From NCBI RefSeq assembly GCF_004792655.1, contig NZ_SRZC01000007.1, positions 78,416 to 142,415 of the forward strand: a stretch of DNA of 64,000 bases, given 5' to 3'. Shown here piece after piece: positions 40,491 to 50,291 of this stretch. Below the pieces are notes generated by a model. The model saw nothing but the letters and a program-made list of their open reading frames with translations. It ran no database searches and was not told the DNA's origin. A program made the translations under genes and the position numbers. This DNA comes from Palleniella muris (GTDB lineage Bacteria; Bacteroidota; Bacteroidia; Bacteroidales; Bacteroidaceae). Position 1 is the stretch's first letter. Each line of letters starts with the position of its first letter.

Positions 40491-41801
40491 TTATTCACGC
40501 CCAAGCGTATAGTCCAGGTCAGCCTTGTTGGACAGATAGTCGTAAATGCTCTGATTGTATGTCAGTTCCGCCTGCACAAGAGCCGTCTCGCTCTGGTTCA
40601 GTTCGAGGATTGTGCCACGACCTACATCATAGCGTTTGCCGGCAATGTTCACAGCCTTGTCAGCCTGTTTCACCGCCTCACGGTCAGACTCCAGTTTGGC
40701 AATGGTCTTGAGCATATTCTGCCTGTAGCTCTGTGCTGCCATGGAAAGCTGTCGTTCCGTATCACGGCGCGTGTCGGCGAGCTGCTCAAGTTGCACACGG
40801 TTGGACTGCAACTTTGTCCAGTTGCTTGCCTTGAAGATAGGAATGCTTGCTGAAAGCACAAACGTGGAACTTGGAGAGTACTTGTATCCGAACACGTTCC
40901 AGTCAGTGTTGGAATAGGAAGAGTACTGTCCTGACAACGATGCAGCCACCGTAGGCATGAAATTCGTGCGGAGAATCTTGCGTGAACGCTCAAGAAGCCC
41001 CTTGTTCAAGTCCAACTGTCTCAGTGCGGAATTGTTCTGAACCTCCTCCATTCCGCCTTCTGCATTGGCAAGGGTAAGCGAGGGTTCATAGGCACGGAGC
41101 GAGTCTTGGATGTCCACATCAATATCAGTGTTGATGCCCATCAGCACCTTCAGCTGCAGGATGGCAAGGTTCATACCGGTCTCCGCACTCACAACACTGG
41201 AGTGCATGGCACGCATCTGCACCTCGGCAGAGATTTTGTCATACTCGCTGACACGCCCTGCCCGGAACTTTTTGTCCACGACATCAAAGTTCTCCTTTGA
41301 CGTGTTGTAGCTGCGCTGCATCACTTCATAACTATCCTTTGAAAGAAGGGCGGAATAATACGCTTTGGTCACCTGGTTGACAAGGCTGAGACGGGACGCG
41401 CGCGCCTTCTCTTGAGCAAGCAGGATGTCCTGCTTCGCCAGCTTCATGTTCTGGTAGACAGCCGGCGCGAACACAGGGACAGCAAGCGTAGCCGTACCTG
41501 TCGCGGTGGTCGTGCCGTCCATTCCCATTTTGAACTCACCCATTTGGGTCTTTATCGCAGCAACGGTGATACTGTGGTTAAGGGCAAGGTCGGCAGTCAC
41601 CGTAGGCAGCAGGGACTGCCAAGCCTCCTTGTCGGCAATCTTCTTCAGCTCAATATCCTTGTCCGCAACCCTGATCGTAGGGTTCTCGGCAATGGCTATC
41701 TCTATCGCCTTCTGAAGGTTAATGCCAATCGTAGCCTCCCGGGCAGACACGGCAACCGCACATGCCGGGAGGAGCATGAAAAACAAAAGGAATTTCTTCA
41801 T
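40491..41801 (-). CDS. TolC-like outer membrane efflux protein
   Basis: The start at 41801 (MKKFLLFFMLLPACAVAVSA) gives a Sec signal peptide; the ORF also offers 41819. 436 residues with two repeats of long helices, ending ELTYNQSIYDYLSNKADLDYTLGRE, as in the OEP/TolC family. It is the first gene of the RND operon. A -7 box (TAATTTTG, minus strand, 41840-41847) lies 39 nt upstream. Confidence 0.93.
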   Translation of the reverse strand: MKKFLLFFMLLPACAVAVSAREATIGINLQKAIEIAIAENPTIRVADKDIELKKIADKEAWQSLLPTVTADLALNHSITVAAIKTQMGEFKMGMDGTTTATGTATLAVPVFAPAVYQNMKLAKQDILLAQEKARASRLSLVNQVTKAYYSALLSKDSYEVMQRSYNTSKENFDVVDKKFRAGRVSEYDKISAEVQMRAMHSSVVSAETGMNLAILQLKVLMGINTDIDVDIQDSLRAYEPSLTLANAEGGMEEVQNNSALRQLDLNKGLLERSRKILRTNFMPTVAASLSGQYSSYSNTDWNVFGYKYSPSSTFVLSASIPIFKASNWTKLQSNRVQLEQLADTRRDTERQLSMAAQSYRQNMLKTIAKLESDREAVKQADKAVNIAGKRYDVGRGTILELNQSETALVQAELTYNQSIYDYLSNKADLDYTLGRE

Positions 41802-41839
41802 AAAAATATTGATATTCATTATAATTACAAAACTCAGCG

Positions 41840-41847
41840 CAAAATTA
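41840..41847 (-). promoter_or_regulatory. promoter of RND operon
   Basis: TAATTTTG on the minus strand, 39 nt upstream of the tolC-like start. No good -33 box is seen. Confidence 0.55.
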
Positions 41848-42091
41848 CAGTTTTCTTTTCATTTATTCATATTACACCTATATATATTAGCAATAATTAA
41901 CCAAACCGGAACAGAACAGTTATCAGACTTGCCGCTTTCTGTATTTTAACATAATTCCATGGACGAACCAAATCACAAGATGAAATACCGAAAAATATGC
42001 CCTGTCTTTACGTTTTCCTCCAACATCCTGACTGTCAAGTGATTACAAAAAAGCTCTGTTCTTCCACACGCTTTTAAGCCGTAAAAGTGCC

Positions 42092-42182
42092 ATTCCACAG
42101 TGCAAAAGGTAACAATTCACACAACAAAAGTAACGGTTGACAGTGTGAATAGTAACGGTTTGCATCACCAATCGTAACTATT
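42092..42182. repeat. intergenic repeat cluster, copy B
   Basis: GCAAAAGGTAACAATTCACA, then AAAAGTAACGGTTGACA, GAATAGTAACGGTT and ATCGTAACTATT are partial repeats of the element seen at 34040-34121. The remaining parts of the 41820-42413 gap hold no supported gene. Confidence 0.55.
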
Positions 42183-42413
42183 CGGAGTGATTTTTGCCAA
42201 AAACAAGGTCAAAAAACAATGGAAACCGCATTTTCTGTCGTCATTTTCTCGTCTTCAAAAGAAAATCATCCGAAAAACCATGAATGTTGTTTGTCAAAAT
42301 TATTCTTACCGCTTAACAACCCTGAAAAGTCGTTAAACAAATGCCTGCCGTGCTTGTCCTGACCGCACATTGCCTTATATGCCACCAAGCACGAAAGAAA
42401 AATAACGAATGTT

Positions 42414-42444
42414 TTTGTTTTTTCACAATAAAGCAGTAACTTTG
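42414..42444 (+). promoter_or_regulatory. promoter of secreted endonuclease gene
   Basis: TTTG (42414-42417), 19 nt, TAACTTTG (42437-42444): an exact match to the Bacteroidota sigma-ABfr consensus TTTG-N19-TAnnTTTG. The gene starts 27 nt later. Confidence 0.85.
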
Positions 42445-42471
42445 CCAAAACAAACAAAAAACAGACACACT

Positions 42472-43983
42472 ATGAAGAAACTTTTTACATCCATAACCGT
42501 ACTGGCACTTGCCATTGCGAGCGTCACGCCTGCTTACAGTCTTGACCGTAAAGGACTGGCAGAATATGCAAAGAGCCTGAAAGGTCTGAAAAAGGCGGAA
42601 CTAAAGGCGCAGATTCACAAAATCAGCCAAGTGAAGAATGTCGTTGACTACGGCAGTGGCAGCGAAAAAACATGGGGAGCGTTCTACACTACCGACCGCA
42701 TAGCGTCAAACAATCAGTGCATTGACCGCTATACAGCAAAAGAATACTATTTCGGAAGTAAAGGATCAGCCATCAATGGCATGAATATAGAACACTCCAT
42801 GCCTAATTCATGGTGGGGACATACTAACAACAATGCTTACAAAGACCTTAACCACCTTTATCCTTCCGACTCAAAAGCAAACTCTGACAAGGGAAACTAC
42901 CCTATGGGAGTCGTGACAAGCCCTAAAGACCCTAATGCTTTTGAGAAGATAGGAAAAGGAGATGCAGGCACATATAAAAATATCAATATATGGGAGCCTA
43001 ACGACAAATGGAAAGGAGATTTCTGCCGCACCTATTTTTATATGGTGACAACCTACTATGATTTGCCATGGACAAGTGAGGGAACAAAACTGATTCACAA
43101 TAATAATCCATGGCCTACATTGCAGGAATGGGCGTACAAACTCTACCTCGAATGGACACGCAAGGACAAGGTTTCACAGACTGAGGTTGACCGCAACGCT
43201 GCTGTCTATGCCATTCAGAAGAACAGAAACTTGTACATCGACTTCCCTACCCTCGCGGAATATGTCTGGGGTGACAGCATTGACGTGGCTTTCGACCCAT
43301 ACACAGCCATCACAACATGCTCCGATGATGACCGCTACGCTGACTATCTGCCGGGAGAAGGCGGAGAGCCTACCGACCCGACTGACCCTGATGAGCCGGG
43401 ACCTGACGAGCCTGTGATTGAGGGAACAGTAGTCTTTGAGGAGGATTTCAGCTGCATAACAGGAGGTGATTTTACGAACACAGGGACTCAATGGTCTGGT
43501 TGTGACAAGATGACTGCCACAAACGGCTGGGAAGCCGGTGGAGTTGTGAAGTTAGGTTCAGGCTCAAAAGCCGGTTCTATCACAACAAAAGCCGGAGCAA
43601 TCAAGTTCCCGGGCGGAAAACTTTGCGTCACTTTCGACATCAAGGGTTGGAAAACCGTTGAAGGAAAGATAAAAGTCTCCATGACAGGAAGCGAGACTCA
43701 GACAAAGGAATACACGGCAACGACAAGCGATGATTTCGAGACTCTGACGCTCACATTCGATGATGTCTCTGCCAATCCGCAGCTGAAAATCGAGACAACG
43801 GCCAAGCGTGCCTTCATCGACAACATCAAAGTGTTCGTGCCGAAAACAACAGCAATCGATGCTCCTGAGACATCTGCCGGCACAACCAACGATTACTACA
43901 ACATCAACGGACAGAAACTGACCGCAGCACCTGCCCTTCCGGGCATATACATCCATAACGGACGGAAGATCGTAATCAGATAA
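42472..43983 (+). CDS. secreted endonuclease I family protein, 503 aa
   Basis: The start at 42472 (MKKLFTSITVLALAIASVTPAYS) gives a signal peptide. The nuclease domain (residues about 50-280) has GMNIEHSMPNSWWG and LNHLYPSDSKANSDKGNYPMG, the His/Asn active site of EndA-like enzymes that cut DNA. A Pro/Asp linker (TDPTDPDEPGPDEP), then a jelly-roll-like domain and a terminal YYNINGQKLTAAP...IYIHNGRKIVIR segment follow. The last is a C-terminal tag-like ending common in Prevotella secreted proteins. Confidence 0.9.
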   Translation: MKKLFTSITVLALAIASVTPAYSLDRKGLAEYAKSLKGLKKAELKAQIHKISQVKNVVDYGSGSEKTWGAFYTTDRIASNNQCIDRYTAKEYYFGSKGSAINGMNIEHSMPNSWWGHTNNNAYKDLNHLYPSDSKANSDKGNYPMGVVTSPKDPNAFEKIGKGDAGTYKNINIWEPNDKWKGDFCRTYFYMVTTYYDLPWTSEGTKLIHNNNPWPTLQEWAYKLYLEWTRKDKVSQTEVDRNAAVYAIQKNRNLYIDFPTLAEYVWGDSIDVAFDPYTAITTCSDDDRYADYLPGEGGEPTDPTDPDEPGPDEPVIEGTVVFEEDFSCITGGDFTNTGTQWSGCDKMTATNGWEAGGVVKLGSGSKAGSITTKAGAIKFPGGKLCVTFDIKGWKTVEGKIKVSMTGSETQTKEYTATTSDDFETLTLTFDDVSANPQLKIETTAKRAFIDNIKVFVPKTTAIDAPETSAGTTNDYYNINGQKLTAAPALPGIYIHNGRKIVIR

Positions 43984-44068
43984 TTTTCTTGCAGAATCCT
44001 GTATGACGCGGCTTTGGACAAGAGTCCGTCATACAGGATTTTTCCATGTCCCAACCTCAAAAAACGCC

Positions 44069-46429
44069 ATGCCTCTCATCCTTATCCTGCTCCTCTCACT
44101 GCTCCCCTGCCCTGCCTTTGGCGCGCAGGAGGACTTTTCCACCACCGATAACCTTGACGACATCTCGGACATCTCCCACCAGCATGTCACCCAAATCATG
44201 CAGGACAGACGGGGATTCCTGTGGCTCTCGTCATGGAACGGTCTTTATCGCTTTGACGGCTACAACTTTGTATCGTTCAAAGCGAAGCCCGGCGACGGCA
44301 ACGAGATGAGCAGCGACAGGTTCCGCAATATCGTGCCTGACTACGATGTGACACCGGAGACAGCCATCGGTAACATCTATTGCCTTGTCGACTATGATGT
44401 GTTCCTGTTCGATGTGCGCACATCGTCTTTCACTCCCGTGACAGGCAGCATAGAGAAAAAGGCGCGGAAGGTGTTTGCAAAGAATGGAAGCCGATGCGAA
44501 GATTTCACGGACAACAGGGGCATCCATTGGCAGATGACACCGGAAGGCTTTCTGCGCAAGACACCGCACACACGGAGATGGAGCCGCATCGAGGGCATCA
44601 GCCCTTCCGTTGTACGCATGCAGTACCGTGACCGCAAAGGAAATCTGTGGATAGGTACAAAGGACGGCAGACTGACGGTGCTTGATTCCGCTCTGCAGCT
44701 CCAAGGATACATCGGCAAAGACGGCAGGCTTCGGACGGCATCCACCGAGTTTATGCCGGTCTACAGTCTGCTGGAGGACAGTCGCGGCATGTTGTGGATT
44801 GGCACAAAGCCTCACGGTCTGTTCCTCAAGCAAGGGGACAACATGCTGAAAGTCACCGGCATAAACTCCACACAAATCTATGATTTGAAGGAAGACAAGA
44901 GAGGAAGGATATGGGTAGCGACACATGTCGGCGGAATAAATGTTGTCACACCTGCCAAAGGAAAAGGCACAAAACCGCTGTCACTGACAGCAAAAGCCGT
45001 CAAAGCCACAGAGGGTTTGCGCGTCAGAAGGTTGCTGATCCTTGACGACGGCACCATGCTTGCCACAACGACAAAAGGGCTTCTTGTGGCGGACAACATC
45101 TACAAACCGGCAGAAAAGATACAATGGCGCATGCACACTCGTGAGGCAAAACACAAGGAAAGCCTGTCCGACAACGCCACAATGAATGTCATAAGGGACT
45201 ACAAGGGGCGCATATTCGTCACCACGGAAAGCGGCGGGCTTAACCAGCTGCTTACAACAGACCTTCATGCCGACAGGTTTTCGTTCAGGCATCATAACAC
45301 CGACAACGGTCTTGCCTCGGACGTCACCATGGCGTGCGTGCCGCTTTCCGGCAACAAACTCATCATACAGTGCAACAACACTGTGTCAATCCTTGACACG
45401 GAAACGTCCCACATTGAGAACTATGGCAGGGCTTTCTGGGGAGAGAACCTGCAGTTCTCGGACGCAGAGCCTGTAATCATCGGAAAAGACCGCCTCCTTC
45501 TGTCACTGCAAACGGGTGCTTTGACTGTTCCTGTACGCGAAATGTTCGCAAAAGGATTCACTCCACGCATCGCACTGACACAGCTTCACGTGGCTGATAT
45601 GCCGGCAGACTACAGCATAGAGTACAGTGACACCATACGCATACCGCGTCACAACCGTGATTTCGCACTGCATTTCGCTGCCATTGATTATACCGGCAAC
45701 CGCTACATCCGTTATGCCACACGGCTTGACAACGACAGCACATGGAGCCATCCGACGGCAGCCAACAGCATTGACATAAGGGACATTGATGCCGGAACGC
45801 ATACTCTTCTGATACGTTCCACAAACGCTCTCGGACAATGGACTGACAATGTGCGCAAGGTGACGATACTTGTAGAACCGACATTCTTCGAGACATGGTA
45901 CGGCAGACTGCTCATTCTCCTGGTCATCGTGGCAGGCATCGCCATGCTCACCTATGCCATTGTGTATGTCCGCAACCTTGAAAAGCGGCGCAAGGAGACA
46001 TTGGAAGCCTACCTTCGGTTGCTTGACCACAAGAATGAAGCGGAGGACAGCGCGCCAAGACATGAGGAAAAGGCGCAGGCACCAATAGTAATCGCACCAC
46101 GACTGTCGGAAGAGGACGAGGCGTTCATGCAGAAAATGACGGACTTCATAGAAAAGAACATCGCCAACAGCGACATCACAATCAATGACATTGCTGCCGC
46201 TACAGCTGTCAGCCGCTCAGGGCTTAACAGGAAGATGAAGCAGCTACTTGGTGTCACTCCTGCCGATTTCCTCAAAGAAGCACGCATGAAACGCGCGCTG
46301 AAGATGCTCAAAGAGACCTCCGCCTCTGTCTCGGAAATAGCCTATTCATGCGGATTCTCCGACCCGAAATATTTTGCGAAGTGCATAAAAGCCTCAACAG
46401 GCAAGACTCCGAGTGAACTGCGAAGTTGA
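44069..46429 (+). CDS. one-component regulator: beta-propeller, Y_Y_Y, AraC-type HTH
   Basis: The start at 44069 (MPLILILLLSLLPCPAFGAQ) gives a signal peptide; the frame is open earlier from 44003. A large periplasmic region with Reg_prop repeats (GNLWIGTKDGRL, GMLWIGTKPHGLF, GRIWVATHVGGIN), a Y_Y_Y domain (near RYATRLDNDSTWS), one membrane helix (LLILLVIVAGIAMLTYAIVYV) and a C-terminal AraC HTH (ITINDIAAATAVSRSGLNRKMKQ...). Unlike hybrid two-component systems it lacks kinase and receiver domains, so signal and DNA binding are in one chain. Confidence 0.88.
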   Translation: MPLILILLLSLLPCPAFGAQEDFSTTDNLDDISDISHQHVTQIMQDRRGFLWLSSWNGLYRFDGYNFVSFKAKPGDGNEMSSDRFRNIVPDYDVTPETAIGNIYCLVDYDVFLFDVRTSSFTPVTGSIEKKARKVFAKNGSRCEDFTDNRGIHWQMTPEGFLRKTPHTRRWSRIEGISPSVVRMQYRDRKGNLWIGTKDGRLTVLDSALQLQGYIGKDGRLRTASTEFMPVYSLLEDSRGMLWIGTKPHGLFLKQGDNMLKVTGINSTQIYDLKEDKRGRIWVATHVGGINVVTPAKGKGTKPLSLTAKAVKATEGLRVRRLLILDDGTMLATTTKGLLVADNIYKPAEKIQWRMHTREAKHKESLSDNATMNVIRDYKGRIFVTTESGGLNQLLTTDLHADRFSFRHHNTDNGLASDVTMACVPLSGNKLIIQCNNTVSILDTETSHIENYGRAFWGENLQFSDAEPVIIGKDRLLLSLQTGALTVPVREMFAKGFTPRIALTQLHVADMPADYSIEYSDTIRIPRHNRDFALHFAAIDYTGNRYIRYATRLDNDSTWSHPTAANSIDIRDIDAGTHTLLIRSTNALGQWTDNVRKVTILVEPTFFETWYGRLLILLVIVAGIAMLTYAIVYVRNLEKRRKETLEAYLRLLDHKNEAEDSAPRHEEKAQAPIVIAPRLSEEDEAFMQKMTDFIEKNIANSDITINDIAAATAVSRSGLNRKMKQLLGVTPADFLKEARMKRALKMLKETSASVSEIAYSCGFSDPKYFAKCIKASTGKTPSELRS

Positions 46430-46520
46430 GGAACAGTAAGGCAACTCATCGTGAAACGCCATACATCCGTACTGTAAGAAAAGGACATGGCGGATTGAAC
46501 AGTAAAAGAAAACGTAGAAA

Positions 46521-47063
46521 ATGAAGAACGTTGTGTTATATATCGCTATGAGTATTGACGGTTATATTGCTGACCGCCAAGGCTCTGTCGATTGGATAAA
46601 AGGGCAGGACGACAAGGCGGAAACGCCTGACACATGGACTCCGTTTTTTGAAAACATTGACACTGTCATCATGGGGCGCAAGACCTACCAACAGATTGTG
46701 ACGGAACTCTCGCCCGGGGCATGGGTATACGACGGGGCTGTGACCTATGTGCTCACTCACGATGCGACAATGCCCGACACCGAAACGGTAAGGTTCAGGG
46801 ACACAGACCCATGCCTGCTTGTGGAGCAACTGCGGAAAGGAACAGGAAAAGACATCTGGATTTGTGGCGGTGCGGAGACCGTTGCTGGCTTGATTGATAG
46901 GGACATGATTGATGTCTACCATATCGCCATCATCCCGGTACTGCTCGGCAGTGGGATAAAACAGTTTGGAAAGACGGACAGCAGACTGCATCTGACATTG
47001 CGCAGGACATTGAGTTACAACGGCATCGTGGAACTTGTCTACGAGAGAAAGCATCAAAAATGA
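46521..47063 (+). CDS. dihydrofolate reductase-fold (RibD C-terminal) protein
   Basis: 180 residues with SIDGYIADRQGSVDW, NIDTVIMGRKTYQQI, KGTGKDIWICGGAETVAGLI and IIPVLLGSGIKQF, the pattern of the DHFR/RibD C-terminal family. These proteins bind NADPH, and many have no known substrate. It is not a canonical FolA. It starts 91 nt after the AraC-type regulator. Confidence 0.85.
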   Translation: MKNVVLYIAMSIDGYIADRQGSVDWIKGQDDKAETPDTWTPFFENIDTVIMGRKTYQQIVTELSPGAWVYDGAVTYVLTHDATMPDTETVRFRDTDPCLLVEQLRKGTGKDIWICGGAETVAGLIDRDMIDVYHIAIIPVLLGSGIKQFGKTDSRLHLTLRRTLSYNGIVELVYERKHQK

Positions 47064-47194
47064 CAGAAAGGGCTTGCCTGCAGAAAGTCAGGACATTGCC
47101 ATTGCAAGCCTTGTCTGTCAGGTGCGCAACATGAAAAATCCGCGCCATAATTATTTTTTCCCGGCAAAATAGCGGTATTATCAGATAAAAGTAT

Positions 47195-47365
47195 TACCTT
47201 TGCATTCGGTTTGCATTATCTTTGCAATCAGATTTATTTGTAATCATGTAAAAAGAAAGACTGTACATAGTAATAATATGGTCAAGGCGAGAGGTTGTTT
47301 CGCCTGATGTATAGTCGCGTATTTGTACCACAATTGTTTTATTTTTTTATGATTACAAATAGAAT
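47195..47365 (+). promoter_or_regulatory. promoter and structured leader of ABC-F gene
   Basis: Two -7 boxes, TACCTTTG (47195-47202) and TATCTTTG (47217-47224). The leader then folds as a three-tier stem: TATTTGTAATCAT (47235) with ATGATTACAAATA (47349), GACTGTACAT (47259) with ATGTATAGTC (47307), and AGGCGA (47285) with TCGCCT (47300). The outer stem ends 4 nt before the start codon, so it may hide the ribosome site. ABC-F genes are often controlled by such leaders. Confidence 0.65.
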
Positions 47366-48961
47366 ATGAGCTTACAGGTTCAGAATATTTCCTATATACA
47401 TCCTGACAAGGAGGTATTGTTTCATGATATAAGTTTCTCCGTCGCAGACGGGGAAAAATGTGCCATTGTGGGAAACAATGGCGTGGGAAAATCCACTCTT
47501 CTGAAAATAATCACAGGCATTCTGCCACCGTCGTCGGGACAGGTTATCAGCGAAACGCCGTATATTGTACCGCAGCATTTCGGGCAATTTGACGGCATGA
47601 CGGTAGCCAAGGCTTTGGGAATAGCAGAGAAACTGAAGGCTCTTGCCAACATCCTCGACGGTCAGGGCACAGAGGAGGACTTTGCGGTGCTGGACGATGA
47701 CTGGGGCATCAATGAATCCTTGGCAGAGGCTTTCTGGCGGTGGGGCATCGGGCATGTCACTCCAGACATGCCGATGAGCGAGCTCAGCGGAGGCGAGAAG
47801 ACAAAGGTGTTCTTGGCAGGCATGGACATCCATCATCCTGCCGTGACCCTTATGGACGAACCTACCAATCATCTTGACGCCGAGGGCAGGGCTTTGCTGT
47901 ATGAACACATCAGGCGGACAAACGGCACAGTTGTCATTGTCAGCCATGACAGGACGCTGCTGAATATTATGCCGGCTATCTATGAGATGTCGCAACATGG
48001 GATGCAGTACTATCCGATGCCCTACGATGAGTACAAGGAGGTGACGGACAGTCTGAAGGCTGCCAGGCTCACCCGTCTGCAAAGTCAGCAGAAAGAGCTG
48101 GCAAAAGCGGAGAAGGCGGCACGGAAAACCATGGAACGGCAGCAGAAGCATGCTTCACGAGGAGAGAAACAGAGCGCAAAGAAAGGGCTTGCACGCATTG
48201 CCATGGGAAACTTGCGCGACAAGTCGGAGGCTTCCACCTCACGCTTGAACAAGGTGCAGGAGGAGAAACTGCAGGCTATGAGCCAAGAGGTGAAAGACAT
48301 CAGGGCGTCCATTCCCGAACAGATTGCCATGCGGCTCACTATCGGCGATTCTTCCAAGCCGGGCAGCAAACGTTTGCTGAAGGCGTCGGATGTAACCTTT
48401 GCGTATGACGGCAGGGCGGTTTTGTGGCAGCATGCGCCATTGAACCTGTCAGTGTACAGTGGTGAACGCATCCGCCTGCAAGGTTGTAACGGCAGCGGAA
48501 AAAGCACTTTGCTGAGACTCATGACAGGCGAATTGCAGCCTACGGGCGGCGAGATGCTGAGGGCGGAGGTGTTGAAAATAGTTTATATCGACCAGGAATA
48601 TTCATGTATAGATAACAAACAGACAGTCTATGGTCAGTTGGAAAGCTGTGCCACCAAGCGTCCTGAGCATGAGCTGAAGATGCTTTTGAGCCGTTTCCTA
48701 TTTGATGCCACGACATGGGAGAAGAGGTGCGGAAACCTCAGTGGTGGGGAGAAGATGAAACTGGCGTTATGCTGCCTGCTTGCCGGGGACAATGCGCCCG
48801 ACATGATTATTGCCGACGAACCGACCAACAACATAGACATCGCAAGCATGGAGATACTTGCTGCAACATTGCGAAACTACCGTGGAACATTGGTCGTGGT
48901 AAGCCATGATGAGGAGTTCGTGAGGGATGTCGGCATAGAGCGCGAGATAAACATCGGATAA
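47366..48961 (+). CDS. ABC-F family ATPase
   Basis: 531 residues with two ABC cassettes: Walker [10 protein letters not shown] with [13 protein letters not shown] and MDEPTNHLD, and GCNGSGKST with [12 protein letters not shown] and ADEPTNNID. The linker (residues about 240-325) is charged and helical. No membrane domain, so it is an ABC-F protein acting on ribosomes; some members protect from antibiotics, others tune translation. The structured leader supports regulated, possibly drug-inducible expression. Confidence 0.9.
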   Translation: MSLQVQNISYIHPDKEVLFHDISFSVADGEKCAIVGNNGVGKSTLLKIITGILPPSSGQVISETPYIVPQHFGQFDGMTVAKALGIAEKLKALANILDGQGTEEDFAVLDDDWGINESLAEAFWRWGIGHVTPDMPMSELSGGEKTKVFLAGMDIHHPAVTLMDEPTNHLDAEGRALLYEHIRRTNGTVVIVSHDRTLLNIMPAIYEMSQHGMQYYPMPYDEYKEVTDSLKAARLTRLQSQQKELAKAEKAARKTMERQQKHASRGEKQSAKKGLARIAMGNLRDKSEASTSRLNKVQEEKLQAMSQEVKDIRASIPEQIAMRLTIGDSSKPGSKRLLKASDVTFAYDGRAVLWQHAPLNLSVYSGERIRLQGCNGSGKSTLLRLMTGELQPTGGEMLRAEVLKIVYIDQEYSCIDNKQTVYGQLESCATKRPEHELKMLLSRFLFDATTWEKRCGNLSGGEKMKLALCCLLAGDNAPDMIIADEPTNNIDIASMEILAATLRNYRGTLVVVSHDEEFVRDVGIEREINIG

Positions 48962-48980
48962 TAGGTAATATTCGCAAATA

Positions 48981-49020
48981 AAAATGTGCCACTTTGCTTT
49001 TGTACAAAGTGGCACATTTT
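48981..49020. terminator. bidirectional terminator
   Basis: AAAATGTGCCACTTTG (48981-48996) and CAAAGTGGCACATTTT (49005-49020), a 16-bp perfect stem, lies between convergent genes. Confidence 0.9.
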
Positions 49021-49049
49021 GGAGTTATCGAGCATCATGCTCTATATGG

Positions 49050-49994
49050 TTATTTCCAATCGTCTGTGTTGAGAAGGGCTTCAACAGACTGTTCTACATT
49101 GTCAGGCAGGTTGCAGAAGAAATCATATCCTGTGCGCGCCTCCAACTCGTCGATGCTTATCATGTAGGGAGTGAGGTTGGAACTGTTGTCTTTTTTGTGT
49201 TCCGCCCAAAATGCCATGGCGGAAAAGGTGTTGTTCTTCGTCTGCTTCAGCACTGCCATGAAGAAATATTTTGGTATAGGAATACGGTTCTTTATCATAC
49301 CTACTGTGCCACTTTCTTGCTTGCCGTTGAGGTTGACATTATTAATAGTACCGCCTTTGCAGACATAAAGCACCCCACTGTTATTGGTTGTCACATCAGC
49401 CCAATTACGTACTTTAATCTCCATTTGCATCCATACCCCAGCATTGAAGTTATGGATTTGTGGGTGCATATTTGCGAGACTGAATGTCTGTCCGTTGACA
49501 TTCATGGAGCAGATGCGGTCTTCTGATGCACAAATGTGCCCACGGTCATAGCCTGAGTATTTGTAGTCGGACAACAAGGATTGATAGTTTGCATCTATCT
49601 CGCTTTCCTCATGGAACGGGTCATCATTCCATTTCTGTCCGTTCCAGTATACGCCGTCTTCCCAATTCTGACGTTGCCAACCCTTAAAGTTATTCGCCTT
49701 TGTCCACTGCCAGCAAGTCCAACGCTGCGCACGTCTGGTCTTGTCCCATTCGACTATGTAGTTGACACCGATGCCGTCATCGTACTTGACTATCAGCTGA
49801 TAGTTGTTGCCCGGCTGCACGCGTGGTACTTCAAGTCGCTGTGCATGCGGGCTCTTCTGTGTATCGTTGGCATTGACATTTATGCCGGCTTCGTTTCCGC
49901 CTTCTTCATCTCCACCACAGGATGCGAGGAATGACATGGTTGTGATGCCGAAGAATATGGTCACCACTGTCTTGTAGAATAATAGTTTTGTCAT
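49050..49994 (-). CDS. secreted DNA/RNA non-specific endonuclease
   Basis: The start at 49994 (MTKLLFYKTVVTIFFGITTMSFLASC) gives a lipoprotein signal; 314 aa. GYDRGHICASEDR is the DRGH active site of the NUC1/Serratia-type nucleases, with NMHPQIHNFNAGVW supplying the metal-binding Asn. An N-terminal linker (residues 30-60) is followed by the nuclease domain. It cuts DNA and RNA outside the cell or at the surface. Confidence 0.92.
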   Translation of the reverse strand: MTKLLFYKTVVTIFFGITTMSFLASCGGDEEGGNEAGINVNANDTQKSPHAQRLEVPRVQPGNNYQLIVKYDDGIGVNYIVEWDKTRRAQRWTCWQWTKANNFKGWQRQNWEDGVYWNGQKWNDDPFHEESEIDANYQSLLSDYKYSGYDRGHICASEDRICSMNVNGQTFSLANMHPQIHNFNAGVWMQMEIKVRNWADVTTNNSGVLYVCKGGTINNVNLNGKQESGTVGMIKNRIPIPKYFFMAVLKQTKNNTFSAMAFWAEHKKDNSSNLTPYMISIDELEARTGYDFFCNLPDNVEQSVEALLNTDDWK

Positions 49995-50291
49995 ATAGTA
50001 TTGCTTTTCATAAGATATCAGCATGATTCCTTACGATTGACGGCATTTACCCCTATGGCATAAGGAAAAATCATTTGGTTCGTTTGAGCATACAAAAATA
50101 AGCATTTCCCTGCAACTCTACAAGATTCGGTCATATACAACAACATTCTTTTTTCATTTTTTAACGGTTATGACAATTATAATGTCTTTATGCCACAGGA
50201 AAGACTACATGAAAAAAATCCTCCGCCGAGAACCTATGTACAGGCAGCCGGCGGAGGATTGCTATCATTTCGGTATTATTCAGCAGAGACT

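Noticed and set aside
44231..46063. Long minus-strand frames within the AraC-type regulator
   Set aside because: They are antisense shadows of a gene with clear domains and have no sensible composition or start signals.
46536..48151. Minus-strand frames opposite the DHFR-fold and ABC-F genes
   Set aside because: They are antisense to well-defined families with intact motifs.
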